A DNA stretch of 64,000 nucleotides from Dryas octopetala (GCA_963921425.1 OY992835.1:11470001-11534000), one strand, 5' to 3'. Positions 1 to 11,625 are shown, numbered from the stretch's first letter. Numbers and translations are program-made. Notes: a model not told the origin generated them from the letters alone.

Positions 1-883
1 TTGTTCCATATATTTAACATAGAGAAAGAAAAGTTCTGGATAAAAAATGTTTTAAGTATGTATGCTTTCATTTAAAAGAGAATAGTTTAAAAAGAATCAG
101 AATTATGTGAACGAACTGTGCCTTAAATCAGCCGCCAAAAGAAAAAACTGAAAAACGTACATAAGATATAAAGTAGGTGCAATCTAGCTTCTAAATAGAG
201 TCAATCTTGTACATTATATTATATGCGTATCTCAGCTAAAAAGTGAAGAGGTGCACTCATCGCAATTTAGATTGCTGATCAAAATTTGTTTATGGTATAT
301 TTAGATAGCTGATCTCAATTTGTTTTTAGCTAGTCTCTTTACTTTTGAGCCATGTTTATGGTATATTTAGATTGCTGAACACAATTTGTTTGTATATAAA
401 AGGAATTATGAAAATTTTACAATGTGGACATTCCATGTTATGCATATGATCTTTAGCCTTGGATGTTGACAGATAATCGTTTTCACTACTGGATATAGAT
501 TAATTCTCCACCCTTGAATGTGCTTGTATGACATATAGTGTCCGCATTGTTGATGTTCTCATAGAATTGTACGCTTATGGAAAATATATATCTAAAACCT
601 AAAATTAGGTCATATATGCTTTTAGACATTGACTTACACGCAATTCCAAATTTGAAATGATGAAGATTTAAAGAGTAAAATTCACGACTCTCCGCTTGAC
701 TAAAATTTCTTTTCTGGCTTTGTAGGGTTGATCATCAATCAGCATCTGCAGACGTGTCGTATCAACATCAATCCAATTAAGCATTAAATTGTTTTCTTTG
801 TTAATGATTTTTCTTAGAAAATTGGAAGATAATGTCATTTTGATCGAATCTGGTGTCCTTTGTATCAGGAAGGGAGAGAAAGA

Positions 884-887
<4 letters not shown>

Positions 888-938
<51 letters not shown>
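888..938. repeat. GA dinucleotide microsatellite
   Basis: An almost perfect run of AG/GA repeats. The equivalent place in block B (about 27650-27690) is interrupted by A-rich variants, so the length differs between the paralogous copies. Open reading frames of Arg-Glu or Leu-Ser repeats through it are artefacts. Confidence 0.95.
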
Positions 939-941
<3 letters not shown>

Positions 942-1447
942 TTATGGGTGATGAGGGAGGAAGACATGTTGCCAGCGTCTAGATCGGCCGGTGGTGACGG
1001 GAGGCGCATGATTGCTTGGTGGGCGTGGGTTTGGATATGCTATTTTTTTTTTGTTTAATTAATTGGAGAGTTGCAGACAAAAGAAGAAGAAAAATGAAAT
1101 TTTTGGTTGATTTGTTGTTCATTTTTTTGGTTGGGGAGGGGTTTTTAATTTTTGTGGATTGTTAAGGGAGGAAGAAGAAGAAGAAAATGGGAATGAGAGA
1201 AGGTGTGGGGAAGAAGAAGAAAAGGGGGGGATTTAATTTTAATTTTTGGTTTATTTTTTAATTTAATTTATATTATTTTAATATTATTTATATTACATGG
1301 CATAGTGTCAGGCCATGTGGCGTTTTTGTTAGGCCATTTGGCACGCCGCGTCATCATTTAATAAGAGAATGGACAGAAAACGTACAGAGGTATTTAAAAG
1401 TCAAGACTTTGAAGTTGAGATCAAGTACCTCAAAGCAAATTTTTAAA

Positions 1448-2085
1448 GGGAAAATTTTAGCTAAAGGACTCCAACTTATGTCTCTATTCAGGACATGAAT
1501 TTCAGTTTGTGTCAACTAAGGACTGAAACAATCATTTTGTGCCAATTAAGGACCTTGTTTTTTTTTTTTTCCAGTTTTTATCTCAACTTTGGCCTAACAT
1601 TAGACCTATCAAACCTTCACCAAATTCAGTAAACTTATACTAGGTTTAAAGTTACGCAACTCCGATCTTTACAACCATATAAAGATCACTCAAATCGGAC
1701 ATCTACGTACAACTCCTGATAATTGGTCCCAAAGTAGGGTACCCGAAACTGTCCAATCAGACCTCTGGGAAAACATCTGGAAAATTGGATAGTTTCGAGT
1801 ACTATAGTTTTTGGCCGATTATCTAGGGTTGTAAAAATCCGATTTGGGTGATCTTTATATGGTTGTAAAGAAGAGATACATATCTTTAAACCTAGTATAA
1901 TTTTTTTGAATTTGGTAGAGGTTTAATGGATTCAACATCGGGCCAAAGTTGAGATAAAAACTAAAAAAATAGGGTCTTTAATTGAGACAAAATGAAAGTT
2001 TCGGTCCTCAATTGACACAAAGTGAAATTTATGTCCTGAATAAAGACATAGAATATAGTTAAAGTCATTTAACTAAAATTTTTCT
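1448..2085. mobile_element. Foldback (long-TIR) MITE, copy A
   Basis: The two arms are long imperfect inverted repeats: the sequence after 1448 (AAAATTTTAGCTAAAGGAC) reappears reverse-complemented before 2085, and arm similarity extends for well over 150 bp. It is flanked by a perfect 9-bp direct repeat ATTTTTAAA (1439-1447 and 2086-2094), which points to the Mutator superfamily. There is no coding capacity. The paralogous copy at 28207-28802 keeps the same 9-bp flanks. Confidence 0.8.
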
Positions 2086-2868
2086 ATTTTTAAAATTGAG
2101 GTACCAACTTATAATAAACCCTAAACTTGAAGCAGTTGTTTGCAGTTTGCTCATACTATTATACTAACCCCACAGGCTCTTAATGGAGTTAGTCAACTGA
2201 CCTTGACCCAGATGTCGATTGACGCGGAAAGGAATAAATGAGGAAAAGGTGATGGAGGACTAGACTTTTCAAATTCAGGGATTACTAAAGTGAAAAGTCA
2301 ATAAGGTATAGACCACAACGTACGGCTTGGAAACCAAGTTTTACTGAGAAATCAAGTATCACGTTAAAATTATCATGTGAAAAATAAACATTTATTAAGC
2401 ATCGATCCAGTGATTTAAATCGGCTGGCCCTTGGCACAAGTGTTATGGATTGTGTGAGATCAAATACAATTTTCTCATGTCAAATACAATTGTCACATGT
2501 TTGGTTGGTTGGTAATCATGTCAAGAACAACTTAAGACTGAAGAGCTATAGCTAGCTGCCCTCTTTACAATGAAACTTTATTGGTGCACATGGTTCCTCT
2601 TGTTTGATAATTAAGCTAAAGGAGTTCAATAGGCAAGTAGTGAGAATGCACCAAGTGAAGTTGCAAACTCTTATTCAGGGTGTCTTGTCAGATTTGAATC
2701 ATATTCCAATTGCTGGGACGCTCAACTTGCACTTGAAATCATATTTAGAAAATTTATATAGTTGACCACATGCAAACTTATATGAATTTTTTATTTTGTT
2801 TGCAAACAAGGATATATAACAAATGAAAATTTCAAAATGCTCTATGTTTACTTTACCTTGCTTTTTAT

Positions 2869-3087
2869 CTAGCTTGGAGCAGAAAGATTAGATCCCTGTG
2901 GTGCCACTAAAATAATGTGATCATTTACTGCAGAAGACAAAGCCATTGCATAAGTAAACTTATAGATGATGTCCGGATCTACTTCCATATCTCCTTGCAA
3001 GGCCTTCGCTACTGTTGACATGAGAGGCCTTCTTGTGTAATCATTCTGCAAACACCAAACTCCAATCCTGATCATCCTCACCAATTT
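2869..3087 (-). pseudogene. Receptor-like kinase C-terminal fragment (block A)
   Basis: About 71 residues on the minus strand match the last part of the kinases at 59230 and 62892: a MIRIGVWCLQND segment, a TRRPLMSTV segment, and a tail ending near SNLSAP. In intact relatives this covers the end of kinase subdomain XI plus the variable tail. Homology stops abruptly at about 3090 (after the equivalent of EEVVRM), and the upstream sequence is unrelated, shared repeat DNA. The glycine loop, catalytic loop and DFG motif are all absent, so no kinase can be made. The 3' flank still resembles that of the kinase genes near 62500-62890. It is a truncated relic rather than a small gene. Confidence 0.85.
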
Positions 3088-3337
3088 TGCCCTATGATTT
3101 TACTTTTGGAAAATATATATTTAAAACCAAAAATTAGGTCATGTATGCTTTTAGACATTGACCCACATGCAGTTCCAAATTTGAAATGATGAAGATTTAA
3201 AGAGTAAAATTCACGACTCTCCGCTTGGCTGAAATTTCTTTTGTCGCTTTGTAGGGTTGATCATCAATCAGAAGTTGTAGACGTGTTGTATCAGCATCAA
3301 TTCAAGCATTAAGTTGTTTTCTTTGTTAATGATTTTT

Positions 3338-3854
3338 CGCTTTTTATCACCAATAGTCCCTCTACTTTCACTCAAACATCAAATTGGTCCCTAAAGTGCA
3401 TTTTCAATCAATTTCATCTCTCATCTTTGCTATCGAACATCAATTTAGTCCTTAGACACACTTTGAAAATTCGCCAAAAATAGCTCGGGATACTCCAAAA
3501 ATTCTTACGGACTCGTCTTGACTACTACTATTTTTATATGGGGTCAAATTATCAAATTGATTTTATAGAAAATTCGAAATTCCCAAACTAATTTCCTGAA
3601 TTTTCTGGAAATTACTAAACGTCAATTTGATAATTTGACCCCATATAAAAATAGTAGTAGTCAAGACGAGTCCATAAGAATTTTTGGAGAATTTTTTCAT
3701 ATCCTGACTATATTTGATGAATTTTCAAAGTGTGTCTAGGAATCAAATTGATGTTCAATGACAAAGATGAGAGATGACATTGAGTGAAAATACACTTTAT
3801 GGACCAAATTGATGTTTTTGTAAAAGTTGATGGACTATTTGTGATAAAAAAACC
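3338..3854. mobile_element. Foldback MITE with 9-bp target duplication, copy A
   Basis: The arms begin with TTTTTATCACCAATAGTCC and end with its near reverse complement; each arm is about 250 bp and a short spacer sits in the middle. The flanks are ATGATTTTT at 3329-3337 and 3855-3863, a 9-bp duplication typical of Mutator-like elements. There is no coding sequence. The insertion interrupts a dispersed host repeat whose uninterrupted form can be read at about 780-840, 5605-5655 and 27555-27610. Confidence 0.8.
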
Positions 3855-4091
3855 ATGATTTTTCTTAGAAAATTAAAAGATAGTGTCATTCTTTCCAAGT
3901 ACTTGGTCGGCAATTGCTCATTATAATCCAGGATTGCCACCACGTGGTGCACAAAGGCTTAATGGCACTATGCTCGTAGTGATACATACATGATCAAAAC
4001 TTAATTAATTTCACTAGTATGTCAGAAGATTGAAAGGATAGAGACAAAGAGATGGACAGCAACAATTTGTGAGGAAGCCAACTGATATTGC

Positions 4092-4496
4092 ATTTGGGCT
4101 TTTATTACATTTTATCCACCTGAATTTTGAACTCAATCTCACTTCACTATATAAAAAAAAAAATTTGTGTCAATTTACTACATGAATTAAAATTTTGTTG
4201 CAATGTGCCACATCTAGCTCCTTATCTAAACTTTTGTTAAAAATAAGGATGTTTTGGTTTTTTCAAGTCAGTTTTTATTATATCAAAGCAAATAAAATGT
4301 AAAAAACTATTTTTTTTCTAACAATAGGAACTTGAAAAAGACCAAAACACTCTTATTTTTAACAAAAGTTTAGACAAAATTAGTCAATTGCAACAAATTT
4401 ATAATTCAGGTGGTAAATTGATACAATTTTTTTTTTAGGTGGTGAAGTGAGATTGAATCCAAAATTCAGATGGGTAAAATGTAAAAAAGCCCAAAT
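4092..4496. mobile_element. Foldback MITE (ATTTGGGCTTTT termini), copy A
   Basis: The left arm starts ATTTGGGCTTTTATTACA and the right arm ends with the matching inverted sequence; the arms are long and imperfect. The paralogous site at about 26430-26450 lacks the element, while block B carries it at 33039-33441. A clean target duplication was not identified. No coding capacity. Confidence 0.7.
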
Positions 4497-5270
4497 TTAT
4501 GAAAATATATGATTCCTCATTAAGTGAGTAATAGTTTTATTCTGTGGTATTTTATTGTTGTTGTCCAACAGTATTTTTACAAGGAAAAGTAGTATAAATA
4601 AAAAAATGTGGGAGTATGAAATAATTGAGTTTGTTATGTACTTAATGGACATGCTTCATATAAAGTTTAATTCTACAAGGGAATGTATTATACTATTGGG
4701 ATGTCTTCGAATATGAATTAAGTTGGAGCAATTATTCCATAAGTGTTGGTAATAAACAGAGCATATATATGATGTTTCAAATGTTGGGGTTGTTCCATTC
4801 AGACAATGTTTAATTATGCTTTCATTTAATAGAGAATAGTCTGAAAAAAAGTAAAAGAAGGAAGACAAAATTATGAGAGCAAACTGTGCCTTAAATAAGA
4901 ACTTGGGCGTGTTCTATTCATATACCTTTAATTGTGCGAAAATCAAGTTATGAGTTTAATTACACACTTTTAGGAATCCATATATACTACACAGGTTCAT
5001 ATTTATTCTAATTTAGCTAGCTAAAATACCACACGAGTATAGAGTTTTATTAAAATACCTCGATGTTAGTGTGTATGATCTAATTGTGTATACACCATAT
5101 GATGAACTCATCACAAATCCAACATGAAATTACAAACATGGCTCTATTCTAATCTAAGCCACTTTTTCCAACACCTTTATCATATATTTCTATTCAAACA
5201 ACTATGTGGAGTAGAGTATGAATTTATTGTTGACATTTTAATAATTTGCTTCTGAAGAGGCTGCTTATTT

Positions 5271-6793
5271 TAAAGTCTACAATGACCCTAAAGAACTAGC
5301 ATTGATACTGATCCACATGTATAATACATTAGAAATAGGTCTTTCATGCTTGTAGACTTTGAATTACATGAAGTTCCAAATTTGAAATGATGAAGATTTG
5401 AAGAGTAAGATCGATTCACGACTCTTCATTTTGCTGATAATGAAAAGGTGAACCTTTTTATATCTAAGGGTCAAAACTCAAAGGTGTGGAATGCAATAAT
5501 TGCATTGTAGAATTTTCCCTAAATTTCATTTTCGGATTTTTGGATGGCATCAGTCAGCAGCAAACACATCATATCAGCAACAATCATTCAATTCAAGTTT
5601 TAAGTTGTTTTCTTTGAATGATTTTTCTTAGAAAATTGGAAGATAGTGTCATTTTTTTCCAAGTACTTGGCCCACGTGAAAGACAATTGCACATTAATTA
5701 TATTTAGAAGATCACCAATTAGCATTTAGCAGACTCGTGTAGTACTCATTCAAAAACATATTATTTCCAATACTTTCGGTGACAAGGCTTCTGGCGATGG
5801 GAGTTGGGGTGGGGGAGGAGTTCTGCAAGTTTTTTTATTTTTTATAATTTTATTTTACTTAATATGAGGACTAAAATGGAAGTTTGAGTAAAAAAAATTA
5901 TAGGATGGGTATAGTGAGCAATTTGAGGTATCAATAGAAGTCCGTTCCAAGATGGACCCATTCCTATACACAAAGCCCAATTGAAGCCTGGTTACTTGTA
6001 GCACCTTCAGCCAATTGGAGAACCTCATAATCCTCATTAATTTGGAGAAGCGATGCTACGTGAAGACCTTTTGTATAGGGTCGTTGAAACAGGTTCTGGA
6101 GGTAGTTAATTAATTTACCTTTGCTATGTTTGATTGTAATTAAATCTTTATGCTTATGCTTATGCTTATGTTTTCCTTTTGATAATTTTGTGAGCTTCTT
6201 AATGCGTTCCTGTTGGGATTCTTTGAATTGTTGTTGTGTTGAGCCTAGCAATTCCATGTTGGTTTATAGAATTAGAGCTAAATAAGATATATTATAGTAC
6301 ATATTGTTTATTAAACGATCCAATTTCCTTTTTAACATGTCTCCTCTATGTGTTGATATGTATATGCATGTATAAGGCTGACTTGGAGTATCTACATAAT
6401 GCCTTGTTGCACCTTGGGGCTTATTCTGACAAGTGAAACTGGCAGTAGTATTTTGAGTAATTGAATGTTGACCTGGATGCTATTTTTGGGTCTCTTATTG
6501 TGATGTTTGTAACCAAAGCACTATATATATGTGATTCTCACATCACTTAGTTAAATGAAAGAAAAGTTATTCAGAAATTATTTCAATCTTTCATATTGCT
6601 CTTTTAATGTATGTTTGGTTGATCAGAATCTGATAGATTTTAATAATAATTAAGCTTTTATTGAAACTATTGTCCATATACTTCGTCATAATCAGAAAGT
6701 AGGTAGTATTATGAGAAAAACAGTGCATTACATTAGCCACAAAAAAAAAAAATGAAAATGTAAACCATAAAGTAGGTAGGTGCGATGTACCTT
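5271..6793. other. Intergenic host repeat region with one doubtful small ORF
   Basis: This stretch contains another copy of the dispersed module (about 5330-5660) and a segment (about 5860-6000) that recurs at 10345-10460. On the minus strand a 97-codon ORF (6257 to 5964) starts with ATG and contains a Lys-His repeat encoded by a 6-bp tandem repeat at about 6150-6175. A decayed relative of its neighbourhood lies at 22650-22810. I do not recognise the ORF and consider it weakly supported. Nothing else is evident. Confidence 0.35.
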
Positions 6794-8385
6794 CTAATCA
6801 AGCCTTCTCATCATCACATAGTGCTTATCTTGTATATTGTCTAGGAATTGAAAATATGCATATCTCCACCTCCCCATGAGTATCAGAGGACCAACGACTG
6901 CCCAAAATCCTGTAATAAATCCAAGTGCAACGCTTATATAAAACCATGGAATCCGATGCGCACTGTCCACATCTTGGTTGTTCTTAGTATCTGCATCAAT
7001 TTCACCAGTTGATCGACACTCATTTGGAAGTGGGGCACCACAAAGTTTCGGATTACCCTCAAATGCAGAGGCATTGAAGCTTTGGAGCTGACTGCTTATA
7101 GGTATTGGGCTCCGTTTGGGATTGTTGTGGAGGACCCAAAAGCTGTTGTGGATGACAATTCTTAATCACCCACAGCAGTTTTGGTGTTTGGTAAAAAAAT
7201 GAAAAAGTGTTTTGTCCCACAATTCTCAACTTCCCACAGCAAAAATAGAAAGCAAGTTTGTAGGTGCTTTTGAAAGCTGCAGTGAATCACAGCAATAATG
7301 AAAATTTTATTTTACCCATAATACCCTTATTTTAGTAATTATAAATAGCCACAGCAGTTTTATATTACAATTTACCAAACACTTTCATACTATTTTTTGT
7401 ACTCACAACATTTTTGAAAATATAATTTACCAAACATTTAACTGCTTTACTTCACAACTGACTTTACTTCACAGCTGCTTTACTTCACAACCGTTTTTTC
7501 TCACAGCAATCCCAAACTAAGCCTTGATCCTTCAAGATTATTGTAGGAGACATTGGTGAGGTTGGTGAGGTTGACAACTCTATCGTTAACGGATCCATAG
7601 AGCGAATTAAAAGGTAATGCAATTTCTTCAAGGTTGGTAGCATTATACATATCTTCTGGAAGTATTCCTGAGAGGTTATTGTAACCAGCACAAAAAATTT
7701 GGAGTTTGGAACACTTCCCTATTCCAGGAGAAATGCTGCCATTGAATTTATTGATGGAAAAATCCAATAGCTTAATCAAGGGAGAAAAATGGAGACAAAG
7801 AGAGGTTGGGATAGAACCTTAGAAGGTATTGTTGCTAACAATGAAACTAGTCAAATTCCTAGCTTGGCGGAAGAATGAAGACGAAATTGCAGCATGGAAT
7901 TGATTGCTGGACAAATTCACTGTCCGAATATGAGATGGTAAAGAAAACGGTAGCTCTCCTGAAAGAAGGTTAGAGCTAAAATCAAGGATCTCAAGGCGAT
8001 TCAAGGACAAGAAGAATTGAGTTTGATCAAGTGAACCATAAAGTGAATTGTGGGAGAGATTCAAGTGGGTGAGATGTGTGAGATTTGAAAGTGAGAATGA
8101 GGGGAAAGTACCTGCTTTGAGTTTTAGGCCTTTGGAGGGTAAGTGTAAATGTGTGACCCAACCATCCTCATTACAAGTGATGCCAGCCCAATTGCAACAA
8201 TTAACGGAAGTCCGCGAAGACAAAGTGAGGGCGAAGGACAGAAGAAAGTTGCGTTCGGTTTGGTTGCATGCATATGCATGAGTATTAGTGGAAAAGAGGA
8301 AAGAGAATAAGATCGTGAGAAAGAAGCCATGAACCATTGGGTGATCTGCAGGCTGCACTAGCATGTTTCTTCGTGGATGTGCCAT
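6794..8385 (-). pseudogene. LRR receptor-like protein pseudogene (paralogue of 23220-25517)
   Basis: On the minus strand the ATG at 8385 opens a signal peptide, a Cys-rich N-terminal cap and early LRRs nearly identical to the intact gene at 23220-25517. Three lesions are visible. A TAA replaces a Ser codon just after the NNTF segment near 7820. An internal deletion of roughly 1.1 kb relative to the intact paralogue (junction near 7545-7555) removes most LRRs and the island region. A 416-bp MITE (7108-7523) is inserted before the C-terminal part. The juxtamembrane and transmembrane coding sequence is still readable at 6794-7104 (HRIPWFYISVALGF). The intact gene belongs to the receptor-like protein class related to PSKR/PSY1R ectodomains. 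This copy cannot make a receptor but could be transcribed. Confidence 0.9.
7108..7523. mobile_element. PIF/Harbinger-like MITE inside the LRR pseudogene
   Basis: Terminal inverted repeats GGCTCCGTTTGGGATTG (left) and GGCTTAGTTTGGGATTG (right, reverse complement) enclose 416 bp. A 3-bp repeat TTG flanks the element (7105-7107, 7524-7526), and the intact paralogue near 23555 shows the empty site with a single copy. The interior is rich in CACAGCAG/CTGCTGTG-type inverted segments. The 3-bp duplication and TIR style suggest PIF/Harbinger. No coding capacity. Confidence 0.75.
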
Positions 8386-9046
8386 GTTTATATTTGATTT
8401 AGATTTCTGATCACAATTCACAAGTTTTATAAAGAGTTGGATGCAGAGCAAGAAAAAAGCCTTTGTTTTTTCTTTTCGATTTTTTGACTTGAAAATGATG
8501 CTTGATTAAACGACAAAAAATGATCACTTGCAAACTGAGAAATTGGCAAAGAATATTACACGAAGCAGCCAATACAAATTTGTTAAAGTCAGAGATTTCA
8601 GCTAATAAATTAGAAGTTAGAGTTAGCTGCTGTTAAGGTCATAGATTTGCAATTTAGACAGAGATTTGTAATTAAGGCAGATTCTTGACTTTGTGTGAGC
8701 TACATAGCTGTTTGTACAACTAAGAGTTGTTGAGTTTCTCCTATATAAACCTCCCATGAGGAGAAGAATAATAACACAGAATTACCCCAAAACATTAGTT
8801 TTGACAAAATTTTCCAAACCCCTCAGTACATCAAAATTTGAAATGATGAAGATTTAAAGAGTAAGAGATTCAGGACTCTTCATTGGGCTGATAATAGAAA
8901 GGTGTGGTTGTATAGTATGCAATAACTGTATTGGAGAATTTTCCTAAATTTCATTTTCTGCTTTTAGATGGCATCGATCAGCAGCAGCAGCTAGACACAT
9001 CATATCAGCAACAGTCATTCAATCCAAGTTTTATGTTGTTTTCTTG
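8386..9046. other. Upstream flank of the LRR pseudogene
   Basis: AT-rich sequence that includes the 5' flank of the LRR pseudogene (comparable with 25518-25800) and, from about 8820, another copy of the dispersed module that starts AATTTGAAATGATGAAGATT. That module is interrupted at 9047 by a solo LTR. No gene is seen. Confidence 0.5.
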
Positions 9047-10070
9047 TGTTGATGCTCAAAATTCGTCACGCGATCAACCCAGCCTCTGACCTCCACGTCA
9101 AGGCCTATATCGAGCACTACGTCACTCTCCTTCTCCCCTGCACACTAGGACAGAGAACACTAAGCGTAAGGGGGGCACCGGTGTGGTACCGGCCAAGGAC
9201 CCTCCGACGCTCAAGTCAATAAACACACCTTGTTTCAGAGTATTCTAGAGAGTTAGGATTGCATATCATACCTGAGGGCAAGGGTCCCCTATTTATAGTG
9301 ATTCTGACCGAGGTCTTCTAGTCATTGTTTGATTGGGATTCATAATAGCTTGCCGCCTAAGTTAACTTTAGGATAGGGTCATGACTCCTTGTTCAAGTAG
9401 AACACGCCTCCTCCTAAGTTATCTCTTGCGCGAGCTAGGCCTTCTAGCCAAGAAGCCCATCTACTCTACCCTAATTGCCTGCGAATCTCACCACCTGGGA
9501 CTCTATGAGTCTCCAAGTGTCATCTTGGGCCAACACTAGTACCGAGCCATCTCCAGAGTACCCCACTTTCCCAAGGCGTCCCTTGGGGTGTGGGCCTATG
9601 AGACTCTCCTTAAAACGAAGCCTCGAGCCTAGATCATTGAGGCTTGGGCCTTCCTTGAGTGCCAAGGCTGAGCTACCCTTGGCCTCGCACGTTCATCGCA
9701 CCAAAGCCCATTCATGCCTTGCGCTTCTATGATATTGAGTATTCATATCCATGGGGGCTAATCCACGGTCCATCACAGGCTACTAACCCGTGTCCTAAGC
9801 CGAGGTTAGTCTAACCTCGCTTCTTTGGATCACCAAGCCTCATTGGCCTTGGCCCATTGGTCGCCAAGCCCACAGTTAGGCCTTGGTCCCTGGGTCTCGA
9901 GTCCATTCTTGGGCCTCACCCTATTCACTAGACCTTTCGGGCCTATGAACACGTTTATAGTCTCTTGGACTTCTTTCCTTAACCCGTGCTTGAGAAAACA
10001 ACGATTCGAACCCCATTTAAGCCTCATCACTTCCACGCGTAATTTTGCTGGATCAATATGGGTATCAACA
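9047..10070. mobile_element. Solo LTR (1024 bp) with TCTTG target duplication
   Basis: The segment begins TGTTGATGC and ends GTATCAACA, the TG...CA ends of an LTR. It is flanked by a perfect 5-bp direct repeat TCTTG (9042-9046 and 10071-10075). Removing it and one TCTTG restores the dispersed host module seen uninterrupted at 5590-5655. The base composition is clearly richer in G+C than its surroundings, and a TATTTATAG sequence near 9290 could be its promoter. There are no internal coding domains and no second LTR, so it is best read as a solo LTR left by LTR-LTR recombination. The superfamily is not determinable. ORFs inside it are not genes. Confidence 0.88.
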
Positions 10071-10487
10071 TCTTGTGAATGATTTTTCTTAAAAAATTGG
10101 AAGATAGTGTCATTCTTGAATTCCAAGTACTTGGCCCACATGAAAGACATTTGCACATTATATCGAGAAGATCACCTATTAGCATTTAGCAAACTCGTAG
10201 TACCCATTCAAAAACATATTATTTCCAATACTTTCGGTGACGAGTCTCTCGGCCAATGACAAGGCTTCTTGCTAAGGCAGGTGGGGGTGGGGGAAAAGTT
10301 CTGCAAATTTTTATTATTTTTTAATTTCTTTTTTAAACTTAACTCGAGGACTAAAATGGAAGTTTGAGGAAAACAATTTATAGGAGGGGTATAGTGAGTA
10401 ATTTGAGGTATCCATAGAAGCCCATTCCAAGATGGACCCGTTCTTATACACTAAGCCTAGTTAAGTCAGCTTTTACCAGCCTGATAT

Positions 10488-10634
10488 TCAAATTACACCT
10501 TGTCCGACGATTGCTGATTCGTTGTCGTTCTTGGCGACGAAGCCGGACTTGCCGACGCCGAAGAAGAAGATGGTGCCGAAGGACTGGAGGAGACTGAGCG
10601 TGAAGACCAGGGTTTGGGACAAGTCCAGGTGCTG
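10488..10634 (-). pseudogene. GC-rich gene fragment of unknown origin
   Basis: Read on the minus strand, 48 codons run open to a TGA at 10488, with strong C/G third-position bias unlike the AT-rich surroundings. The peptide has a hydrophobic stretch (VFTLSLLQSFGTIFFFGVG) followed by KSGFVAKNDNESAIVG. It lies just outside the left repeats of the Mutator-like element and right after the point (about 10456) where the host sequence shared with 5860-5990 ends. That position suggests captured host DNA at the edge of the insertion. I do not recognise the source gene. Confidence 0.35.
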
Positions 10635-10672
10635 GAAGAAGAAGTTGATTGATAGTGACAATCATTTTTTAT

Positions 10673-10800
10673 TGTGAGACAGTAATTATTTAAATTACAA
10701 AAAATACTATATTAATTATCAATCATTGTTATTGTAGGACAGTAACTATTTAATTAAATTGTAAAAATACTCTATTAATTGTCACTATTTGACAGTGGCA
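10673..10800. repeat. Two tandem copies of a ~68-bp AT-rich unit
   Basis: GACAGTAATTATTTAAATTA near 10678 and GACAGTAACTATTTAATTAA near 10738 begin two imperfect head-to-tail copies, each ending in a TATTAATT(A/G)TC segment. They lie at the left edge of the Mutator-like element and may be host or element terminal sequence. Confidence 0.5.
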
Positions 10801-11133
10801 ATTAGCTTAGTTTAAAAAAAAAATAGTCCGTAATTTATACCACCCAATTATAGCAAAAAATTTGTTGCCGCACCCAGCCCTTACCCAACAAACCAGCCGC
10901 ACCCTAAACACAGCCTACCAATAGTTTAGGCTTCATAATTACTAGAATTTACATCTATGCCATTAACCAAGCCCACAGCCCACAGCCCACAGAAACCGCA
11001 ACCAATCCCATAGAAACTGCAACCAAGCCCACAAATTGCCAGAAGCCCACAAACAAACCGCACCCAAGCAAGTCCACAGGACAGCTGGAAGCCCAACCCC
11101 CCCAGCAGCCCAACCCACATCACGAAAATATCC

Positions 11134-11625
11134 CACGATCTCTCACGAAAACAGTTTCAGACCCTCTCTCCCACGAACAGTTTCAGAACCCATTTCAATT
11201 TTCCCCACTCCCTCCTCCAAGATTTCTCCTTCCATTAGAAAAATTTTTGGAACCGACTCCCTCCACCCACGAAAACAGTTTCAGAACCCATCCCCCTTCA
11301 ACTTTCCCACTCCCCCCTCCAAGATTTCTCATTCCATCACTGAAAGAGTTTCAGACCCACTGCCCCCCACGAAAACAGTTTCAGAACCCATCCCCCTTCA
11401 ACCTTCCCCACTTCTCCCCACCACGATTTCTCATTCCATTGCGAAATCATTTTCAGAATCAACTCCCTCTGAACTTCCCCCAACTCCCCCCCCCCCACGA
11501 TTTCTGATTCCATCACGAAAGCAGTTTCAGAACCCACTCCCCCCTCCGAAAACAGTTTCAGAACCCACTCACTCTTCAACTTCCGCCACTCACCCCCCAC
11601 GATTTCTCATTCTGAAATCTACTCC
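11134..11625. repeat. Subterminal direct repeats of the Mutator-like element (left)
   Basis: Six or more imperfect copies of a 40-75 bp unit. Each contains CACGAAAACAGTTTCAGAAC, and several add a C-rich stretch with CCAAGATTTCTCATTCCATC. The array precedes the first exon of the Ulp1-like gene and could hold its promoter or leader. The proline- and serine-rich ORFs translated across it are by-products of the repeats. Confidence 0.8.

Larger units (their letters stand above)
1..5270. repeat. Segmental duplication block A
   Basis: This stretch is closely similar along its length to 26762-34190. The first bases match the sequence from about 26766 onward, and the shared order is an AT-rich leader, a GA-rich tract, a foldback element, a kinase C-terminal fragment and two further foldbacks. 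Both copies carry the same nested MITEs with the same target duplications, so those insertions predate the duplication. A shorter third copy of the block end lies at about 26430-26760. Outside the named elements I see no gene in 1-1438 or 2095-2868. The block begins before the window. Confidence 0.85.

Noticed and set aside
668..1058. ORFs on both strands through the GA repeat
   Set aside because: They consist of Arg-Glu or Leu-Ser runs produced by the microsatellite and are not conserved in block B.
9471..10156. Several ORFs of 64-108 codons in the GC-rich stretch
   Set aside because: They lie inside or cross the ends of the solo LTR and show no domain.
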